From Marchantia polymorpha subsp. ruderalis (lineage: Eukaryota; Streptophyta; Marchantiopsida; Marchantiales; Marchantiaceae), in contig AP031353.1 of the NCBI GenBank assembly GCA_037833965.1, positions 15,192,501-15,256,500 of the forward strand: a stretch of DNA of 64,000 nucleotides. Reading direction: 5' to 3'. Position numbers and translations under genes: made by a program. A model generated the notes under the pieces. It saw nothing but the letters and a program-made list of their open reading frames with translations, did not search any database and was not told where the DNA came from. Below are positions 22,838 through 37,510 of the stretch, in pieces; within the stretch, counting starts at the first letter, position 1, and the number at the start of each line of letters is the position of its first letter.

Positions 22838-25800
22838 CCTTCCATGCTGTGAGAAGTTTATGAACTAACTGATTATTTTAATAAAAGCTCTCCGGTCAAT
22901 TTCTTCCCTCTACTTTTCACTCGCCGATGTCGTTCCAGCACCTGTACTGTGCCCTGTTAACGGAAGTGCACACATCCATTCGGGCAGGCCATGGGTTCTA
23001 TTACGTCTTGTCATGTGGATTGCATGGAATCTTCACTGCAATAGCTGTGTTCGAACTCGTGAGGAAACTTTCGTCTAGGTCGAGTATCCACGGTAGTCGC
23101 CGTCGGAGCATATACAACGTAAGAAATCCGATCTTCATCGAGCTCTTCAATTTTGAAGGGACTATGGGGATTTACTCAGTTACCTGCCGTTATACTTGCG
23201 AGACTGGTGAGGGAGTGTGGGAACAGGCCGAACTGAATTTTAACCACGGAGGGTTTCAATGTGATATATCTCCTAGGCTATTGGACTTGGTGGGTCTAAT
23301 GCATAGGCCTCTACGTATGATACATTCGTCCACTTGAAGTTCAGTTGTGTACAATCATGTGGAAAGATGGAGGGTCAGAATTGAGTTTCTTTACGCTTCT
23401 CATTCTCGTACAAATGTCGGTGTAACCTTTGAATTGTATAAACATTTGTCGGCTTTAAATAGCACGCCGTACATATAACAAGCTTGATTGTACCACAACA
23501 TATGAACAGCCAGTGAACGATTATCGCTGAAACAGCGAGGCTTGTACTTCAGAGACTATGGTTATCTTTGATTTGCGGCCAGCTCGTTGTGAGGCACGGA
23601 GCTGATCGGATCATTTTCAACCCTGATCATTTCATCGTGAATAATCGTACGGTGGGAAACTGTTTCTTCGGCGAACATTAGATGCTTGAACAGAAATCAC
23701 CAACGTTCAGATGTAAAATATGTGGACATCCTGGCTGTGATCTTTAAGCCGAAATCTACGACAAACAAGTTGAAGATGGAGTTCTGTCTCTGTCTATCTA
23801 CACTCTAGAAGGTTGTTCGGGGTTTGCCAATCTCATGTATAAAGCTGTTTATCATTGAATAATAATATCTCACTTTTGCACGGTCGAAGCAGTAAGTTAT
23901 GATATTGTTGTCAGCCGACAATCGTGGAACGTTTCTCACATCGCAATCATGCTCCTAAGAGTAGAAGGAGAAGGGTACGTAGAACCATCTCATGCCCAAT
24001 ACTGATGTTACTACGCCTGATTGCAATCGAAGTGGCACGTAGAGAGCTCCCTTAAAGATAAGTTTGTTGACCTTTTCCGTACATACAGTGATATAATCAT
24101 TATATGTTCACACATTATTATAATGTGAACAGGATGTTTTGAAAGCTATTTTCACGAGAGCGAATGGCAGTTATGGATAGTTTTGAACTGGACAAGTGGC
24201 AACTAGTGACTGAATGATGCAGGTATAAGTTGGTCATCGTGCAGAAGACAGAAGAAAGATTATTTATTTGGGAAGTGCAGGGAGAAATGGGAGTTTGTGT
24301 AAGGCGCTATCTGCTCCAAGTACATGTAACATAAAACGACAAACGACTTCGCTCGCTACAAACAAACAACGCCACAATACATCTTAGCCAGAAAATGATT
24401 CTCTAATGCTCATGATACCTGCCATTTCCATGATACGTGAACTTCCTGTTGGTGTGCAACACTCATACACCCACCACACCGCCTAACAATTAACTACACT
24501 GTCTAATGCTTCCATTTCCGTTAAGCCTGTAGGATCACGATGGTTCTTGCTTCCCTTTTCTTTTCTCGATTCTCTTTTCACTCTATCCTCTACCAAGTCT
24601 ACGTGTTTATATGCCACTTATTTTATAAAGCTGCAAATATTGTCCCTCTGGTGTATGCAGGGGTTGAAGTAGATGGGAAAGAGGAACGAATGAAACGATG
24701 TGTGCGTTGGTCTACACGTGGACAATTTGAGTTATTAGCAATGGGTTCAGAATTGTGGGCTCGTGACAGTTTGTTGCTCAGCGAACATTTTGAGGAGAGT
24801 TCTCGAACTGTGGAAAGATCCTCTTCTATTCGAGTCTCCAGTGACGTGTGATGCGAGTTTCGCTACAGGACGAGACAGAACGGGATGGTAGCTCTTAAAA
24901 TGGGCTGACATGATCTGATACTTCCGAGCCACGCTCCTGGAGGGAGATCTTATTGACTGTACTGAAGGTCAATCAAAGCACAAAAGTCTATTGCCGTCAG
25001 TGGCAATATATGGCATTGGCGTGCAAAATTTGAAACGACAAGGCTCTGCAAGTCGCTCAAACATTCATACGAGGACGTGTGGCGATCGAGCTATCCTGGC
25101 TCGTTGGTGTCGCAGTTGTTTCGGATCACCCAAAGCAGAGAGATCCGAACGCATTTCCCTCGTGGATAACAGACTCGCCATCCCATTGAAGGCAGGGCGG
25201 GGAAGGCAGTGCTGGGCTTTCAGAGTACTCTGTGAATGCCCCGAAAATCTCCAGTCCGGAAAACAAGACAATCCCTAAAAAGGAAATCTGAATCAGAATG
25301 GCAAAAAGTGGTTGACGCTTCGATGTCTTCCAACCTCACGTTCTCCATTTGAAGTCGACAAAAATGCTCGAAGATATATTTGTCTGGTAGAAGTTGTGCA
25401 GGTTTCTATATTTGTGCTTTACAATTTTAGCGGGGATCTTTCTCCTGTGCCCAGTTTTCCGGAACAAAGTTTCGTTGGAGAATATATTTGTCTTTCGGTG
25501 GTTTTTAATTCTGTTCCACACGTTGATCGAGAGACTCGTTCTTCCTAAACCCTTCGACCGAAATTGAGATTGAAGGTTTAAGAAAAGTTCAGATTAGCTA
25601 AAAGACATGTTATGATCCCATGCATGCTTTAGAGGTTTCTGACCAAGACAAATAAATATCCTTCTATATCATCAGCAATCAGTTGACATCATGTTTCCTA
25701 AGATCTCTACAATAAACAAGATATTCTAATGAACAAGAAATTCTATAGCCAGAATGAAGTCTCACGTCTTTTAGACCCAAGTTAGTAATGCTTTTCTAGA

Positions 25801-28800
25801 GAATTCGTATGGAACTTGCTTCTTATGTCAGATGAAATTTGATAGACGGAAAGTATTCTTTATTATGCAACGTTAGCAAAGTTTTCAAGTAATGTCGAAA
25901 TATCTTAAGCTTAAGAGTTTCTCAAATCAGATAGAAATTATAGATTTTAATATATCTACCATGCCAATTGAAATTATACACTTTTGACATTCCCCTAATA
26001 TATTTACCTCATATAGATTATATGATGTATGTTGCTAAATAGTCATGGTTGACTTCATTCTTCAATTTTTGGCTTGTTAATTATTCATGGCTTGAATATT
26101 GCAATTATATAGAAGATTATGATTGTTTTCTACTCCCATATTTTGGAGAGTTTCATCACTATACAACATTTCTCAATCTTTGAATAGAATTTTCCAAACA
26201 TGCGAGAAGAACTGAACTTAGTAGCCGGTGGTGTATCGGATTGAGTTCGAAATTTTAAATGTTATTAAACACTTCAGAGTGCAATACTGTTTTGGGCATA
26301 CTTCAGTAAATCAACCTACGCGTTCTAAATTTGGTGCAAACCTAAAATGCGAGAATCAATAGCGGGAAATTGTGAAGCATCACAACAAAAGAGCGGAGTC
26401 CATTCCTCTGTGTAAACATTTGAATAGTACATCACCCCCTTTATTTCTTGTTTTTTTTTTTTAAAAAAAAAACATCAATAGAATGGGTGTAAAACACGAG
26501 AGCACATGTTCACCTCCTTAGCCCCCACACATTAACCTTTATTCATTTCACTTTTCATCATATTATTCGTTTGATCTTTCTGAAAGTATGCAGACTTTAG
26601 CAATCGTGGAGAAACAATGCCAAGAGGTTTGATAAGTTCTTGTCTCGATATGCAGAAGTAATCACGGAGAGATTGATAACAAGCATCAATAATGATACTT
26701 CTATTTACATGAAGAATATGGGAGAAATTATGGTGCCACAATAAGTTAGGTTCTGTACAAATAGGCTTAGTGGAATCTATGACAATAAATCATGATGTTT
26801 GAATTATTCAAGTTAATGAAAAAATATGTAGTTTTATTTAAGCCTGAGTAGACACTCTCGTCAGTCCTGGAAATTACACATAGACTGACGCTTATATAAT
26901 TTCATTCAATATTTTCAAAAGGTTTTATATTATTATCCAATTATGGGCAAGCTGATTTTATAATTAAACCAAACGAATGAAAGTGATGCAATATTTTGTG
27001 GAACCGGAAGAAGGAGGCGATAGGATGAATATGATATTTCTAAAAAGTTCAGTGGGGCCAAAGGCTAAGATGATATCACGGAACTCTTCTCAACGCAATG
27101 CCTCGTTCTGAAGTTGCTGGTTGTTGGGAAAGCACTGGTGTTTGCTCACAGATGGCAAGGAACCACCGGTACAGTCGTCAAATGATTCCTAATTTAGTTA
27201 CTTAGACTGCAATTAAGAAAGTAAGAACGGATCATTAAGTAGCACACTTTAAAGTTGGCACAATTGAAAATGTAGCTAAGACTGTATTAGTGGTGGAACA
27301 CAAGTCAACGTTTACGCTACTGGGTTTCATTATTTTGCTATGCTGGGAGGGATGAAAATATATACATCAGAGTTGCTTGCAGATAAAACTATAACTAACT
27401 TGAATATTGAAATCTTGAAAAAATGTTCAGATTTATTTACTGTATAGTTTAATCTAGTGTTTTGCCACGAGTAAACCTTATTTGCAAACAATATTATTTC
27501 CATAAATGAAAGTAACATTATGGAATGAGATTTTATGAAGAGATTCTTTGCAAGGTAGATTGAAAAGTATAAAATTTCATTTGTTAATTTTGAAACTTGA
27601 TTTTTATTCCAAACAACAAGCATAAAGTAGTACTGAATGAGACATTATTTGAAACAGTTGAAACTGATTTGAAATGAAGTTTGAAAGTTTCATATAATTT
27701 AAAAATAGTCTAAAATTGAAGACTATTATTGTTTTGCAAGTTCAGTCATGAAATTTGCTTTCAATTTATTGCAAAAATAAATTAAGAAATATTGAATTAA
27801 TCTTGTATATTTATTCATATTATTTGTACATATGAGCATCATAACAAAAATAAAGTTGAAAATTGAAAATAATTATATTATTTAATAAATAAATAATTTC
27901 ATATTTTTGATACAAAAAATATAAAAATGTCTAAATTAACATCTTTTTCAGGTCTTTAAACTAGTATATCTTTTACAAAATTGTTCATGTGACTTGTTCA
28001 GATATTTTAAATTTTCACTACAATATACAGCATTGTTTGATCTATGATCAATTTTGATATTCATATAATTATCATACCATCTTTAAGGATAAAGTTCTGA
28101 AGTTCCATAAAATAGTTACAAGAAAATAATATATATAGTGATTACTGTATCAGCTTTATACATGACGTGATACATGGTATATTACATATAATGAAATATA
28201 AAATTTCAATCAATCTTTTTCACTTCTATCAAAGAGATTAAATGATTGAATTTATTGCACCAGTATTTAGTTAATGTAGAATGAATTTTAGGTGATAATT
28301 ACTTCACTAATTTCATAGAATAAGATAAATTTGTTTTCAAATACACCTTATTTCAATAGAACAATGTTAAACATCACACTATATTCTTCTCAGCTTATAT
28401 ATGTTGCGTTGATGTTTTTGTGAAAATATCTAAAAAATAAACAAATCCTTTAATTTGAAACGTAAGAATTTGTAAAGTTTGAAAATTATTTTAGTTTTTA
28501 TCTAAGATTTAAGATTTTTTAAGATAATTTTAATTTACACGATAATATTGCATAAAAAAATATTTCTCAATACTGAAAAGATCAAAGAATACTTTATCAT
28601 TCTGTCGATAAAATCACAAATGTCTAATTTACATCTGATTTCAGCAAAAAAAAAAATGTCTTATGCACATAATTTTAAATAAAAACGCTCATAATAAAGA
28701 AAATGATGTAGATTTATTTTTATGAATTAATTTATTTTTCAAAGAATTAAATTAATTTAAATGTTAATTTAACTGTATGAAATTAAGTACTTTAAGTTAT

Positions 28801-31800
28801 ATATAATTATTTTTATATACATAATCATAATATAATATTTGAAAAACATATTTTTTATAATATCTATCTTTGAAGAAAAAAAATAAGGATCATAAATATC
28901 ACAGTTTTTTTTGGATGTATTAAATATGATGATAACAAATCAGAAATGAATTTTAATTCAAAGAAGGTATAGAATATATTTTGTGATCTTTACAGAATTC
29001 TCTGAATTTCTAAATATAATTCACATGTTTTAGCTATAAATAACATGAGTAGTGGGATAAAATTTTGGAATATACTATATTACTATTTTGAAATATGAAT
29101 TCCTTTTTTACATATATTCGATGTTGACATTCAAATATTCTTTTAAATTTTTATTTCAGATGCTAAAACGTGTAACTAAAAAATAAAATTACATTTCTAA
29201 TTAAATTTTTTATATATCTAGTTTAATTTATCCACAATCAGTTAAATTTGAGCATTATGCAATTCTTTCAATGATGGACTAGATTCAAATAGTTAATTTC
29301 GAAAGTTTTAGTATTCAATATCACGAAATTGATGAAACTTTTGCTAGTTAATACAAATAAAATATTAACATGGTTTGTTTGTGTTAGATCAAAATTAAAA
29401 AACTTGAGTACATCATGATGCAACAAATTTAATCTAATGTTGTACTTCATTCTTAAAATTTATCATATTATACTTGAATATATTTTTAGATTATCAATAT
29501 ATATAGAATGACGATGATATCAATGTGCAAATAAATTTGTAAGTTACGATGTTTTGAAAATAAGATAAAATCCATAAACTTTAGATTACATGTAAATAAC
29601 ATTATAAAAAAACAGAAATATTCTCGACATATATGATGGCCAGTTGATTTGTTGTTTCATGTTTATCATTAAGAATCTTAGTATTTTCGATCTTGAATTG
29701 ATTATGTCTTCTATGTTTGTAACAATAATATTTAATTATTCATACAATACAATTATCTTTCAATTTTTCATTTATAATGTGTACATTATGGATTCGTTTC
29801 GCATCGCTAATCTGAGTTTGACTTCGTATTTTTAAAGATTCTGAACATTTAAAGACTAGTATCTGTAGCAAGAACTCGGTAAATGTTTTGCAATGATACG
29901 ATAAACGCATACACTCACTCCGTATTATCCTTGGGAATGACATCATACTCCGTAGCATAGGCAGATCCTTGATATTTGATCATGCTCTCGACTTACAGAT
30001 TATATGGTTTAATCTTTCTATGAAGGATAACTTTCTCTTTGTCAACATTGCTCTCAACACAAAAGCTAAATATTTCAATTTCCGATGAATTTTTCTTTTC
30101 TTTTTTGTTTATCAATCTTGACAATGTTACAAAGGATGAGCACACAAGTACAAACTGGATGCAAATAAATTGTAATAGTTCTATCCAGCTTGATCACCCC
30201 CGCCTATCCACCTTCGATGTTCGTGGACGTACCTAGGTCACATGATGCTCCCTGAGATGGTACAGTGTGAAGTGTTGACCATGAGATTGACGATTACATT
30301 CCAGTCACAAAAAGCCTCGCCCAGTTCTAATAACTATGAGTATCACTTCTCACTATGTCCACGATGTAATCCATCCGCAAGTCCTACCGAGCTTTGTGTC
30401 ACCCGACAGCATGATTTCATAGAGTCCATTGGTTACTTCTCCGTTCTAATGGGATGCTTAACGAAGAATCGTGATTTGGCATACTTACCTGCTCAGGACA
30501 ACTGTTGTACTTAGAGCCATGCCAATCCATGCCAATATCTGAATACATTCAATACAAAAGTCCTCAAGCGTGGAACAAGTCTGAAGATCTCTCAAACGTA
30601 TGATACTCACAAATCAGACATACATGACTCAATCAGCTTCATTCATAGACCCAGAACGCGGAAGTGAGTTTCGCATCCTAAAGCCTTCCGAGTGAATAGC
30701 CCTCTTCACAGACTCACACGAACTGACGGTTACAGATCATGATGTTCACTCGATAAATGCATTCATTAAATTCTCGCAAAAAATGGTCGTGGTTTCTACA
30801 CATTGAAAAGACCAAAAGATGTTCAAAATATATTGCCCTTCACAAGTTCACACAACTCGGATGAGATGTGCTATCAGCTAAACAATATCCAGCCTAGTCT
30901 TGCAGCAGAATATAACAACGATCACCAGGTGCCCATGCGAAGGCTTTAAAATTCACAAGCTCTTGATAAGTCCTCCGTACTGTTTCTTCCTGAATCACAG
31001 GTCTCACTATAGTTTGTGGTTACATCAAGGAAAAGAGGTCAGCGGCATGAACGCCTCTCTCCAAGCATTGCTTGCTAAGACATCAGCCAGCATTTTGACC
31101 GTCAAAACTACAGGCTGTCTAGATACTAGACGTTCACCTTTAGAAACGTCGATTACCAAGAGTGATATCTAGCTGTGTTAGGACCATAGAAATATGCCAA
31201 GAAACTGACGTTATGTAGGCAACAAAATGTATTGATAAATTAAATGTGATATGAACTACACGAGTATATGCGGCGAGAGTTGAACTGTATGATAGTCAAG
31301 AATCAATCCATTAGTGGCATGGTGCTCACATACATTCCTCAATGACATACCTCGCTTGACATCCTGGCCACAGGGGTCTTCACTGTACTTGTGTTGAAGT
31401 ATCTGAAGCATAATCACAGAGGACTATATAGAATTGATTACAACTCAAAACACTGATGAATACTCGGCAGGATTCGAGTTATGAGATAAAGATGAGGAGT
31501 GGAGCGCCCTATCACAGACAATGTAGCGTCATGCTCAAAGATCTCCTGAAGGTGCAATTCCAACGACAAATTCAAACCAACGCAGCACTCCTTCATGCAC
31601 AGCTAAGAGCTTGAATTGGAAAAATCTACAGAACCATGAATATGACAGTCAGAGGAAGTCACATTTAGAACTCCGGAACTTCAACCCAGGAGATTGACGT
31701 TCCTGTTGCTTGCTCACGCGTACAAATCTTCTACCAACGCATCGGTGCGTACATCCCTCCGGTTGAATAAGAAAGTCTCGCTGCCGAATGAAAACCTGGA

Positions 31801-32378
31801 TTCCAGGTCTGATTACAGAGTAAACAATCCAGAGACGGAGCTCATAAAAGCTACTTGGCTATGTATAAAAGCTTTGTTTCAAGGTCCCAGATGAACGATG
31901 TTCAACTTGCAAAATTTTCGTGCCCAGTTCCACTGAAGTAGATGAGTTGCTGATCAATGATAAATTTCAAGGAAGGGGGCGCATCATCTGCTCTTAATCT
32001 TCTATCGGTGAAGACATGAAATCTAGATATTGACTCCGCGAGTCAGGGTAGAACTTTCGTATATTATAGAACGGAGGAAATTTAGGTGAAAATGTACTAC
32101 CCTGTGATCGTGGGTACTAAAGACATGTAACCGTGGTCTCAGGCTGCAGCTTTCCTGTATAACTTGATGTCTGCAACAGGACTCATCTTCTGTATACACG
32201 GGAGCTTAGAGAAGCTCTTGCTTGTAGCAAGGGCTCAACTCTTTTCATTTACTTGACTTGAAAGCAAAATAGCAGCCTTTCCAGGTTCACCAGCTTTGAT
32301 GCAAGACCTGAATCAAATGATTTCCATTTGTTCTAATATTCCACCAACACGTATCTACACAAAAAACCACGCTGCTAC
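22838..32378. other. Gene-free stretch, very AT-rich centre
   Basis: No supported gene. From about 25.6 to 30.2 kb the sequence is extremely AT-rich with short recurring words (AAATGTCTAA-TT-ACATCT near 27925 and 28619) that look like old, decayed repeats. A T12A10 junction lies at 26451-26472. Open frames at 22927-23337, 24540-24851 and 24991-25278 (all plus) have no recognisable domain. A GTTCAC/GTGAAC inverted repeat lies at about 24109-24133. Confidence 0.5.
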
Positions 32379-35070
32379 TCAATGGTTGCTCTCTCGCTTA
32401 GCAATTGTTATCTTGCCTCCTGCGACATTGACCAATGCTCGCAGCTGATCCATGGCTGCAGCTTCCTTTTCCTCAAAAGCGGATCGCTTTTCACTGTAGA
32501 CTGCAGCCTTTTCATATTGTCTCTTCTCCCTCCTAGCCTTTTCTCTGGCCAACCTGCAGGTTGTCAGGTTTATTAACCAAGATTCTTCACAGATGAAAAC
32601 AATGTCCACAAGTTTTCACATCTCTCATTACAAATCTCCACACGTAACAGGCAGACAGCTAGAACCTTACAATCGAGTCATAATCGACTGCATGTTCATT
32701 ACAAAAAGGTTGAAAAGATTGTTTTAATAAAAATCTGGACAACCACGAAAGGAATGAGAATTGAATACCTTGATTGAAAATCTTCACCACCTCCCATTAC
32801 ATCTTTTTCTTTCATCAGTTCAGGACTGTCCTCACGGGCACGGGCTTGTTCACGTCTAATTGCCTTCATCTCCATTTGTCTTTCTCGACCTGTGGCCTTT
32901 GGTAGAATATCATCCAAAAGGGCTTCATGGTCCTTTTGAAACTTCTTCCTATCCAGCCTATCTTTCTTCTTCGCTACAGCATACTGTTCCTCCTCGTCTG
33001 ACAGAAAAAGGCGAGAAACTTTACTTATTCCTACCATTCTTTCGCTGCCTCAAATCTGCTATGCAATCATTTGTTTCTTCATAAAATGCCAAATAGAGAA
33101 ATAGAACCATGAACGCATTTGACTTCGATGCATGCATGAAATTTAGGAAGTACGTATGCAAGCAAACAATGGTAAGAGATATTTCAAGTAGATTTCTTAC
33201 CTAAGTTAACTGAATCCTCCGGACCTCTCTTTATTGCCCAGTTGTGGTTCGTACGTGGAGCTTGTTTGATGCCCTCGTAATACTTGTGGCTCAACTTGCC
33301 CGCATTCCAGACATCCACAAATTTGAGAAAACGCTTATGTGTCTCCTCTGATGAAAGATCGGAGAAAAAGATTCGCTGTTCCTCCCTCAACCATGTTGCA
33401 AACTCATTGCTTTTCACAAAGTAGTGGTCCTCTGAAATTTTGTCCTCGTCTGGTACCTTCACTACCTGGTGCCAGTAGATACCTTGTCAATTTGAATCAA
33501 CTGAACCTTTCACAGTGATTATTTCAAGCCCTGTCGTCAATTATTGAAATGTTCAAGTAAACTGGGAAGAGATGGAAGATGCACAGAATGCGCCTCATCC
33601 AAGTCCCAGCTATAATAAGATGGAATGTTGTCGAGCTTTATGATAAGAATTACGGAAGTACAGAACTTATAGAGCAGCATCTCTTTTTCTCTACAAAAAC
33701 CAACATGTGCCAAGGTTCTGGGCACCATCCTTCACAAGCTTTCACCTTTCCACTTGAAGATTTTGCCTCCATAGATCCATTGTCTCCATTAGACTTTTGT
33801 TCCAACTTGTGTTCTGCACGACAAGCAGCTACTAATTTGAGTAAATCAAATCAATAATCTATCATCATTATAACACCGAAGAGCAGGCATTATCATTATT
33901 CGGTCTTAAAAAATTCAGTCATAGAAGGTGATAATGAATCTTGTTTGGCAAGCCCCTTGCAGAGCTTTAGCTTGTCTAGACTACTCACTAATAGACGATC
34001 AACGCAACTCTTCTGGAGTTTCCAAGAGCTTTCTAATAGAAGATTACCGACAAAATGCAGAGATATCTTAAGCAGAATTACGAGAATGAAATGAACGAAA
34101 GACAGAATTGCGCATGAGAGGAACGAAAGCTCACTCCTTAATAGCTTCTTCGCTTCCTTCAACAATCTACGCTTTTTTTCTGCGTCACTGTCATAGCTGT
34201 CGTCACTGTCGTCGCTTCTGTGACGCTTCTTCTTTCTCTTCTTCTTGTCCTTGTGCCTCTCTTCCCTGGACTTCTCTTTGTCGGATTTATCATGAGTCTT
34301 CTTCTTCTTTTCCTTCCTTCTCTTTCTATCTCTTCTACGACGCTCCTCATCACTGCTCTCATCTTCGGTGAAGCAACCAAACTGAAGGATGAGTTTGATC
34401 AGCCAGTTTACATCGATTCCCTAAATCCTTGACCCTACGCCATGACTATGAATTTCTCAGATGAAATGCAAAGGCTTTCTTGCCTCTTTTGGACTTCCGT
34501 GGGGTTTAGACTCCTACTAATAGCAACTTTCAAAACAACTGAAGCTAAAAACAAAACAGTACATTAGATAAAGATATAATTGGAAGAGGTGAACACAACA
34601 AGAACCCTGAATAACCGATCATCCAAATTCGGCACAAAAACATAACACAACTCGTCCTGCCCCAACCCTAACCACACCATAAAAGCCCGCTTGCACGTTT
34701 AACAGGACAGCTGCTCAGAGACTGAAGGGGACAATACCAACGAGTTTCCGCTGTCAGTCAAACAAAGTCGAGCTTCAAGTTAGCAGAATTGTGTGGACAT
34801 TCGAGGTACACCACACGAGCAATGTGAAAGTGACCAGACATATAGGAAAATTGCGTCAACATTGCTCGAGGTAAAACCTTCTAAACACAGACTCTGCCCG
34901 AACAACTTCATACCGGAGGAAGAAGAACCCGAGTCGGAAGATGACGAATCAGACGGGGATGCCGAGCTGTGCTTTCTTCGCCTCTTTTTACTCCTCCGAT
35001 GCTCCTTATCGTCACGAATGCGGCTTCTTCCGAGGCGCTCGTCCTGGTCGGAAGAACTCACCTCCGCCAT
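32379..35070 (-). CDS. SCI1-like: Style cell-cycle inhibitor 1-like nuclear protein (SCI1/NKAP-related)
   Basis: Six exons in phase: 35070-34914, 34362-34135, 33813-33746, 33465-33201, 33018-32769, 32553-32379; 380 residues. All introns are GT-AG. The N-terminal ~130 residues are an RS/SD- and KKRK-rich nuclear region (SKKRRRKHSSASPSDSSSSD; REERHKDKKKRKKKRHRSDD). The core from about residue 165 has HYFVKSNEFATWLREEQ, FFSDLSSEETHKRFLKFVDVWNAGKL, YYEGI and RTNHNWAIK, the signature of tobacco SCI1 and its plant orthologues. The C-terminal part (SDEEEQYAVAKKKDRLDRKKF, KATGRERQMEMKAIRREQ, MGGGEDF, EEKEAAAMDQLRALV) is the conserved coiled-coil tail. Tobacco SCI1 is a nuclear regulator of cell proliferation with reported links to CDKG and splicing; the same role here is inference. 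The acceptor of exon 2 (34362) is chosen by phase; exon 3 (68 bp) is small but joins both neighbours in phase. Confidence 0.85.
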
Positions 35071-37095
35071 GATCACGAGCCCGGCCTACAGTTCTCTCAG
35101 CGTCGCGTTTCCAATCAATCGACCATGGGCGCTCGCTGACTCAGTCCAGCGCATGAGGCCAATGTTCGCAATGCAATTGCTCGATTGCGTTCTCTTCCTT
35201 CGTTTCACGCTTCTGCTCTCTCTGCACGCATTGTCCGTGTGACGGACGGAGCCGCGTCCTTCTCTCTGTCATCATCGTTCGAGCTCTGTCGACCCGCGCC
35301 TCAGCTCCTGTCACCAACGCCGTCCACTGCGGTGCCCGGCCCTCCATCCGCCTGACGGTGCCGTCCGTGGGTACAGGTCGAGAAAACCGAATCCATTCAT
35401 TTTCGGGTCTCACAAGAATATTTTCCATCAAAAATCAAGATGAAATAATTGATTCCCGCTAATTCCTTCAGGCTGTACCAGGATAGGATATCATGAATAA
35501 TTAACAAAACATGGAGTAAGACAGTATCTTTGTCGTCGAGGTCAATAGCGATACCTTAAACGATGGATTACCAAAGCAGGCTGGACAAAACTCGGTGGTG
35601 GTAGGAGAATGAGGAATGTGCTCTTGCAAGCAACTTTCTGCAAGTTATGATGAGCTCGGTTAAGACAAACAGCACACTCTGCCCAATGTTTCATGATAAT
35701 CATCAGAAGTCCACACAAATCTGATAAGTTTTTTCACATCTTATAAGATGCTTCAAACTCAGGAGAACAGCTCTGTGCTTTGCAGAGATTCCCTCTCTCG
35801 TATATTTTGTCATGTTCGGGATTAATTTTCTCTGGTGTTTTTCATCTTAGCTTTCACCCAATGCCGCGCCGTGTTCTCTTGAATTATGTACAAATTTACC
35901 CCTCTGCCTGGAATAAGGAAATAAAACGCACTCACTGATTAGAGGTCAGCTGGGATGACATAATTACATAATAACTTGTTTTCGTTAGAGAAAAAGAAAT
36001 GTATTCACGTTCACAGACATAAAAGTGACCTCTCAGAAGTGTATAAATGAGCAGGTGTGAAATGCTATGTGAATGTACTCTCTCGCCAAAAGTTGCAAAT
36101 TTTCCAGTAAATCAACATAAATTTTCAACACATTATTTGCACTAAACGTACATCCATATATGTTTGTGTAAATGGTTTATGCTGTAGAGTTTATTTGAAT
36201 TTTGAAAGTGCCATGCAGATGCATATTTTCTCACCTCAAGTATAAAATGTACATCAACACACGTATGTCACATTATCGTTATATTTTCAAAACTTCTATA
36301 ATTATATTTTTCCCATTTAAACAACCACAGCAGAAAAAGTAATCTTACATTCTACCCTTTTCGAATCTAAACTTAAAAAAATAATTTCACTAGCTATTAT
36401 CCACCACATTTTGACTTTCAAAGATTCTATCTGAAAAACTGCAGTCGATGGAAGCCTAGTTTCAACTCTACCCATTGACCTTTTAAGTTTTGTAAGGGTG
36501 TTGTGAGTCTAAAGAACACTACAAACAAGTTATTTACAAAGTCGAACTCAACTAGTATGTATTCAGCATGCAACCACACCTACAGAAATAAGATGACATT
36601 ACATAATTCGTAATAATTGTCTTGCACGTACATATACAATGATTATATACCAAGAAGTACGGCAATTGATAAGTGTGTTTCAATCATTCCTGAACATGAT
36701 TTGACCTCCAAGGTAAAAGAACCAAAGGTGGTGTGCATTCTACATGAGTAAAAGTCAAACTACTCTGTTTGCTTATCTCATTAAATACATCGTTGAGATG
36801 AGACTCTCTATCCTGAATATATGACATGTTTGTGAAAAAATATTCCAAATCTTTAAATTTTTTGTTTTATCTAGCGAATCAAAAGTTTGACTTGATCATT
36901 ATACTAATCAATTAGATGCCAAGTATGAAGTCAGACAAAATTTCACGATTTAGATTTTTTTCATTAAAATTGAATAATACATTGGACTCTACTTACTTTA
37001 CTTGTATGTGCAATTTTTCAGCAAAGATTGTTGATTCACAAGCGAATTTCTTAGATGTGAAATAATACTTCATGTTTTACAATTCCAAGAATAAA
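35071..37095. other. Intergenic stretch upstream of the SCI1-like gene
   Basis: The first ~400 bp are GC-rich and should be the promoter and leader of the minus-strand gene. From about 35.5 kb on it becomes AT-rich spacer with no supported coding region. Confidence 0.5.
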
Positions 37096-37510
37096 CTTTT
37101 GATGTCGAATGATATTATATTCTCTTAAAAAAATATTTAAAAAATAAATATCATTCACTTAAAGAATATAAACATGAGAGATAATGTTTCGTAGAATTTA
37201 GGTTTTAATATATAAAATATTCGTAAAAAAAGATATTTAAATGAAATTCAAAAATGAATTTAATCATGTGTTTTATAGATAAACTTGTGCGTTAGGTATG
37301 TAATGCCTACATATAAAAATATTAAATAAAAAATAGAAATTAGAAAATTAGAAAATTTTTAACATTTTATTAAATTTCATTGCAAGTATATCTTCATATC
37401 TTGATAAAATTCAAAATAAGCTATTGATATCAATGAGTTATTTTCTTCTGCTTTTACGAGTATTTGAATTGTAGCTTTAGAATTTTCTCTGTCCAACAAA
37501 ACTAAATATC
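37096..37510 (+). repeat. AT-rich ~400-bp direct repeat, left copy
   Basis: This segment begins TTTTGATGTCGAAT and is paralogous to 41067-41460 in the same orientation. Landmarks in order in both: TTTTAATATATAAAAT, a TGAATTTAAT block, ATAGATAAACTTGT, ATGTAATGCCTA, ATATTAAATAAA, TTCATATCTTGATAAAAT, ATATCAATGAG and GTATTTGAATT. It has diverged noticeably from the other copy and encodes nothing. Confidence 0.75.

Noticed and set aside
22927..23337. 136-codon plus-strand frame
   Set aside because: No domain, no splice partner and no homologue I can recall; kept out of the gene list.
26451..26472. T12 followed by A10, a homopolymer palindrome
   Set aside because: Simple sequence in AT-rich spacer, and also a common sequencing-error site.
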